Assembly: GCA_017456805.1 (NCBI GenBank)
Contig: JAFTIQ010000004.1
Location: forward strand, 1-64,000
Direction of reading: 5' to 3'
DNA length: 64,000 bases
From: Lentisphaeria bacterium
Lineage (GTDB): Bacteria; Verrucomicrobiota; Lentisphaeria; Victivallales; UBA1829
The notes under the pieces are model-generated. The model searched no databases, had not been told where the DNA came from, and saw only the letters and a list, made by a program, of their open reading frames with translations. Shown here in pieces: positions 60,923-64,000 of this stretch. Position 1 is the stretch's first letter; the number at the start of each line of letters is the position of its first letter. The translations under genes and the position numbers were made by a program.

Positions 60923-62275
60923 ATGAAAGCGCAATATCAGATCATCTATGAAGAGCTTCTGAAAAAGATCAGCAGCCGGGTCTATCCGCCTGGATGCCGT
61001 CTTGCAACAGAACCGGTCATGGCAAAAGAGTTCGGAGTATCTGTCGGAACCCTGCGGAAAGCAATCGATCGTCTTGTGCTGGAAAAGAAAGTAAAACGGG
61101 AGCAGGGCAGAGGGACGTTTGTCTGCGGGGAAAATCCGGGAAAACTGTTCTATCCCCACACTTCCAAAAATACGGAGTTCGTTTACGGTGCGTGTCAATA
61201 TCTCGGGGATCAGGAACAGGTAAATCAGGTTTTGTTCCGGGATGAATCCAATCTCCGTTATATGATCCTGCCGTCGCCGCTGGACATCAAGCCGATCCTC
61301 TCTTCTTTATACAATCAGTGTTCTATCGTACAAGCCCCGCTGACTGCGTTTCATGAAATGAGTGATTTCTTCCGTCCGCTTCCGGAAGAATTGTTTGAGG
61401 ATTTTCCTGAAGAGCTGCTGAAACAATGCCGTTCTGTTGATGGAAAAATGCGGGTGTTTCCGATTATTCTGAATCAGACTCTGTGTTATATGAATAAGCG
61501 GAATGCTGACCGTTACGGGATCAAGCTTCCCGGCGATGAGTGGAATCTGGATGATTTGCTGGATCTTTGCAGAAGATTCAAAAAAGCTGCGCCGGAGGTT
61601 GCGCCGTTCGGAATTCTTCCCATGGGAGCTCTCTGGTTTGATGTTCTGCTCTGGTATTTCGGGGGAGATTTTTTTGATCGTCAGGGAAATGTCTGGCTGC
61701 CGGAAGAACCGTTTTTCAAAGCGATGGGATTTTACCGGGATATGCTGCGGAGCGGAGATGGCGTTTCCGTGCTGAATCTTCCGGGGGTATCGATCCGGGA
61801 ATGTTTGCAGAAACCATATATACAAATGTGCTTTTTCGGTCCCCGCGGCTGCATGGATTCTCATCCGATGGAGATGGAAATGCATCCGCTGCCCGGAGGG
61901 GTTGGCAGTGCTGTTGTGTTTGCTCTTGGGATTCCCTGTAATGCGCCGATGCCGAAACAGGCGATTGCTTTTCTGAAAAAACTGAAGGATCATCGTCTGT
62001 CGGAGATCCGCTCTGCTGCGCCGGCGGCTGAGAAAGATATAGAACTGTGGTGTAAAAAGCAGAAGGTGTACCGTCCGGAACTGTTTATGCAATTTCCGGA
62101 AAAACAGCATTTTCTCTCCAGCAGTCCCCGTTTGTACCGGTGGCTTGACCCTGTTTTCCGGATGATCAATTATGATCCGGCGGGGGATACCCCGATCGAA
62201 AACCTGCATAAAGATGTCTACAATATTTTACGGGATACGACGAAGTTCGGAATGTCGGAAAACTTCTGGACCTGA
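60923..62275 (+). CDS. GntR-family regulator fused to a solute-binding-protein (SBP type 1-like) domain
   Basis: A 450-aa protein. Residues 1-75 are a GntR winged helix (RLATEPVMAKEFGVSVGTLR, KVKREQGRGTFVCG). The remaining 370 residues resemble ABC-transporter solute-binding proteins: MRVFPIILNQTLCYMNKRNA, WNLDDLLDLCRRFKKAAPEV and YFGGDFFDRQGNVW follow the pattern of sugar-binding lipoproteins, but there is no signal peptide. It should be a cytoplasmic oligosaccharide sensor. GGAGG precedes the chosen ATG; an ATG six codons upstream would be nearly leaderless. It is divergent from the locus 2 operon, its probable target. Confidence 0.8.
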   Translation: MKAQYQIIYEELLKKISSRVYPPGCRLATEPVMAKEFGVSVGTLRKAIDRLVLEKKVKREQGRGTFVCGENPGKLFYPHTSKNTEFVYGACQYLGDQEQVNQVLFRDESNLRYMILPSPLDIKPILSSLYNQCSIVQAPLTAFHEMSDFFRPLPEELFEDFPEELLKQCRSVDGKMRVFPIILNQTLCYMNKRNADRYGIKLPGDEWNLDDLLDLCRRFKKAAPEVAPFGILPMGALWFDVLLWYFGGDFFDRQGNVWLPEEPFFKAMGFYRDMLRSGDGVSVLNLPGVSIRECLQKPYIQMCFFGPRGCMDSHPMEMEMHPLPGGVGSAVVFALGIPCNAPMPKQAIAFLKKLKDHRLSEIRSAAPAAEKDIELWCKKQKVYRPELFMQFPEKQHFLSSSPRLYRWLDPVFRMINYDPAGDTPIENLHKDVYNILRDTTKFGMSENFWT

Positions 62276-62304
62276 TCCTGTTTTGAGCGTACTTGATAAG
62301 AAAT

Positions 62305-62333
62305 TTGACAAAGTTGCAAATGTGTGCTACATT
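62305..62333 (+). promoter_or_regulatory. promoter for the fabK-like gene
   Basis: TTGACA, exactly 17 bases, TACATT: the best -35 match in the window. The start codon follows after about 43 bases. Confidence 0.75.
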
Positions 62334-62376
62334 ACAGCAACCTGACAATCTACCAAATTATAGAAAGGAAAATGTT

Positions 62377-63402
62377 ATGGCAGAATTCAAACAGCTGACT
62401 CCCCTGATGAAACGCGGTGCAGATTTTTTGAATGTGAAGTATCCTGTGATCTGCGGTGCGATGACTTGGGTTTCCGAGCCGAAACTTGTTGCAGCAGTCT
62501 GTAATGCCGGTTGTTTTGCATGTATTGCCGGGGGGAATGCCCCCACAGATATTTTGAAAAAACAGATCGAAGAAACCAGAAGTCTGACGGATAAACCCTT
62601 TGCGGTGAACCTGATCACCATTGCACCTGCTTACAAAGAACATCTTGCAATGCTGAAAGAGGTCAGAGTTCCCTACATTGTGTTTGCCGGAAGTTTCCCG
62701 AAAGAAAAAGAGATCATCGAAGCCAAGGAAACCGGGGCAAAAGTCATGTGTTTTGCCTCCACGATCTCCATTGCGGAACGGATGATCAAATACGGTGCCG
62801 ATGCCATTATTCTGGAAGGAAGTGAAGCCGGCGGGCACATCGGGCATGTTTCAACGGTCATTCTGATGCAGCAGGTGCTGTTCAAGTTTGCGGATCAGGT
62901 GCCTATCTTTATCGCCGGCGGCATGTCTACCGGTAAGATGATGGCTCATGCATTGCTCATGGGGGCAGCCGGGATCCAGATGGGAACCCGTTTTGTGATG
63001 ACGGAAGAGTGCAATGTTCATCCTGCATTCAAGGATGTGTTCCGCAGAGCGGCAGCGCGCGATGCTGTTTCCACGCCGCAGTTCGATTCCAAACTTCCGG
63101 TGGTGGCGGTCCGTTCTCTCCGGAACAAGGGGCTTGACAATTTCGGCAAACTTCAGCTGAAGCTTCTGAAAGAGCTGGAAGCCGGAACAGTACATCGTGC
63201 GGATGCTCAGGCAGAAGTGGAAAAGTACTGGATTGGAGCATTGCGCCGTGCGGCAGTGGAAGGGGATATCGACCATGGTTCTTTGATGGCTGGTCAGTCT
63301 GTCGGACTTGTGGATGAGATCATGCCTGTCAAAGCTTTGATCAATGAAATTCTGACGGATGCGGATGCAGAATTGGTCGCAGTAAAAAATAAACTTGCAT
63401 AA
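62377..63402 (+). CDS. fabK: FabK-type enoyl-ACP reductase / nitronate monooxygenase-family flavoprotein
   Basis: A 341-aa FMN-dependent TIM barrel. KYPVICGAMTWVSEPKLV, CIAGGNAPTDILKKQI and SLTDKPFAVNL match the FabK pattern, EGSEAGGHIGHV carries the conserved His, and FIAGGMSTGKMMAHALLMGA the flavin phosphate site. FabK reduces enoyl-ACP in fatty acid synthesis; nitronate monooxygenases share the fold. The next gene is lpxC, which uses acyl chains, and this favours FabK. AAGGA precedes the ATG; the longer frame runs through the promoter. Confidence 0.82.
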   Translation: MAEFKQLTPLMKRGADFLNVKYPVICGAMTWVSEPKLVAAVCNAGCFACIAGGNAPTDILKKQIEETRSLTDKPFAVNLITIAPAYKEHLAMLKEVRVPYIVFAGSFPKEKEIIEAKETGAKVMCFASTISIAERMIKYGADAIILEGSEAGGHIGHVSTVILMQQVLFKFADQVPIFIAGGMSTGKMMAHALLMGAAGIQMGTRFVMTEECNVHPAFKDVFRRAAARDAVSTPQFDSKLPVVAVRSLRNKGLDNFGKLQLKLLKELEAGTVHRADAQAEVEKYWIGALRRAAVEGDIDHGSLMAGQSVGLVDEIMPVKALINEILTDADAELVAVKNKLA

Positions 63403-63424
63403 ATTTCATTGATCCGCTTGAAAA

Positions 63425-63454
63425 ATCCCGGAATGTGTGTTATTGTTCCGGGAT
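63425..63454 (+). terminator. hairpin between the fabK-like gene and lpxC
   Basis: Nine-pair stem ATCCCGGAA/TTCCGGGAT with no T run on the plus strand; partial attenuation is possible. Confidence 0.4.
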
Positions 63455-63473
63455 ATTCAACGAATTGGAGATA

Positions 63474-64000
63474 ATGAAGAATATGGATTGCCAGAATACT
63501 GTCAAGAAAGAGGTGTTTGTATCCGGGATCGCTTTGCATACCGGAGTCAGAGCAAACTTGCGGATCCTGCCTGCTGAGGCAAATACAGGGATCATCTTCC
63601 GCCGGGTCGATATGCCCGGGAAGCCAGCTGTCAAAGCCTTTGCCGGAAATGTGATCGATGTTCGCCGTGCAACCACGATTGCATCCCGGGAAACAGGTGC
63701 TTTTGTCGTTACGGTTGAACACGTTATGGCATCTTTGCATGCTGCGAAAATAGATAATGCCGTTGTGGAAATGGATGGACCGGAACCGCCGATTGCGGAT
63801 GGTTCTGCCAAAGCGTTTTTTGAAGGGATCATGGAAGCCGGGATTCAGCCTCAGGATGCACCTGCCCGTTATTGGACCGCAAAAGAGCCGATTACTGTAA
63901 AGGAAGGAAATGCGGAACTCTATCTGGAACCTTCTGATAAATTCGAGATAGACTGTTCCATCGCCTTCGGCGGAACGGATCTTTCCAAACAGCAGTATTA
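63474..64000 (+). CDS. lpxC: UDP-3-O-acyl-GlcNAc deacetylase, 3' end beyond the window
   Basis: About 175 codons are visible and the frame is open to the window edge. VSGIALHTGVRANLRILP at the N-terminus, ATTIASRETGAFVVTVEH with the first zinc-binding His in TVEH, and DGPEPPIADGSAKAFFEGI are LpxC signatures. It is the committed step of lipid A synthesis, so the cell has an LPS-type outer membrane. GGAG lies three bases before the first ATG; a second ATG three codons on is the alternative. Some PVC and Bacteroidetes LpxC proteins are fused to FabZ, which cannot be tested here. Confidence 0.9.
   Translation, partial: MKNMDCQNTVKKEVFVSGIALHTGVRANLRILPAEANTGIIFRRVDMPGKPAVKAFAGNVIDVRRATTIASRETGAFVVTVEHVMASLHAAKIDNAVVEMDGPEPPIADGSAKAFFEGIMEAGIQPQDAPARYWTAKEPITVKEGNAELYLEPSDKFEIDCSIAFGGTDLSKQQY

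Overview
The window reads as chromosomal DNA of a Gram-negative member of the PVC superphylum, most likely a gut Lentisphaerota (Victivallis-like) bacterium. This placement is inferred. It rests on an LpxC gene (outer-membrane lipid A), on pseudopilins with the N-terminal motif [18 protein letters not shown] and a C-terminal ANIL(Y/F)xDGH motif, on a minor-pseudopilin cassette of the kind known from Verrucomicrobia, and on large secreted glycan-active proteins with no SusC/SusD pair. No rRNA, tRNA, CRISPR array, phage or transposase gene was seen. Genes are densely packed, and many promoters fit TTGNAA - 16/17 nt - TATATT.

Layout. 0.1-6.6 kb (minus): eutH, a PurF-family protein, a DMT permease, then coaE-rho. 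6.8-8.6 kb (plus): NUDIX hydrolase and RlmI-type methyltransferase. 8.6-15.4 kb (minus): one operon of VOC protein, dnaX, J-domain/TPR protein, secreted hypothetical, LOG protein and nadE. 15.8-23.4 kb (plus): gcvH-like gene, folP, a large secreted ankyrin-like protein, rpsD, recX, rpmE, prfA. 23.4-24.7 kb (minus): two tandem SGNH hydrolases. 24.9-32.3 kb (plus): a minor pseudopilin cassette (I-, J-, K-, H-like proteins plus accessory proteins). 32.4-37.1 kb (plus): purB, valS, a pilin-like protein. 37.2-45.5 kb (minus): glycan locus 1 (GntR/LacI-type regulator, pseudopilin, 1040-aa secreted protein, GH78-like protein, beta-propeller). 45.8-47.6 kb (plus): sugar isomerase and Gfo/Idh/MocA oxidoreductase. 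47.7-60.6 kb (minus): glycan locus 2, about ten tightly spaced genes from a pseudopilin and a secreted GH-like protein through oxidoreductases, epimerase, DHDPS-like aldolase and M20 amidohydrolase to a phosphoesterase. 60.9-64.0 kb (plus): a GntR regulator fused to a solute-binding-protein fold, fabK-like gene, and lpxC cut by the window edge.

The two glycan loci share one plan: a GntR-type regulator, a pseudopilin, a large exported carbohydrate-active protein directly downstream of the pilin, and then intracellular sugar enzymes. Neither has a recognisable transporter. I infer a polysaccharide-utilization arrangement in which a type II/IV-pilus-like export system replaces Sus-type capture. 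The pseudopilin of locus 2 carries a 168-bp in-frame insertion flanked by a duplicated copy of its own prepilin motif and rich in palindromes. It looks like a small mobile repeat aimed at prepilin genes.

Several housekeeping proteins lack a residue normally held essential. The GcvH-like protein has Thr in place of the lipoyl Lys. NadE has Gly in place of the glutaminase Cys. The PurF-family protein has no N-terminal Cys. The last two suggest ammonia-dependent chemistry. The second gene of locus 2 appears fused to its downstream neighbour, probably by a one-base slip in an A run.
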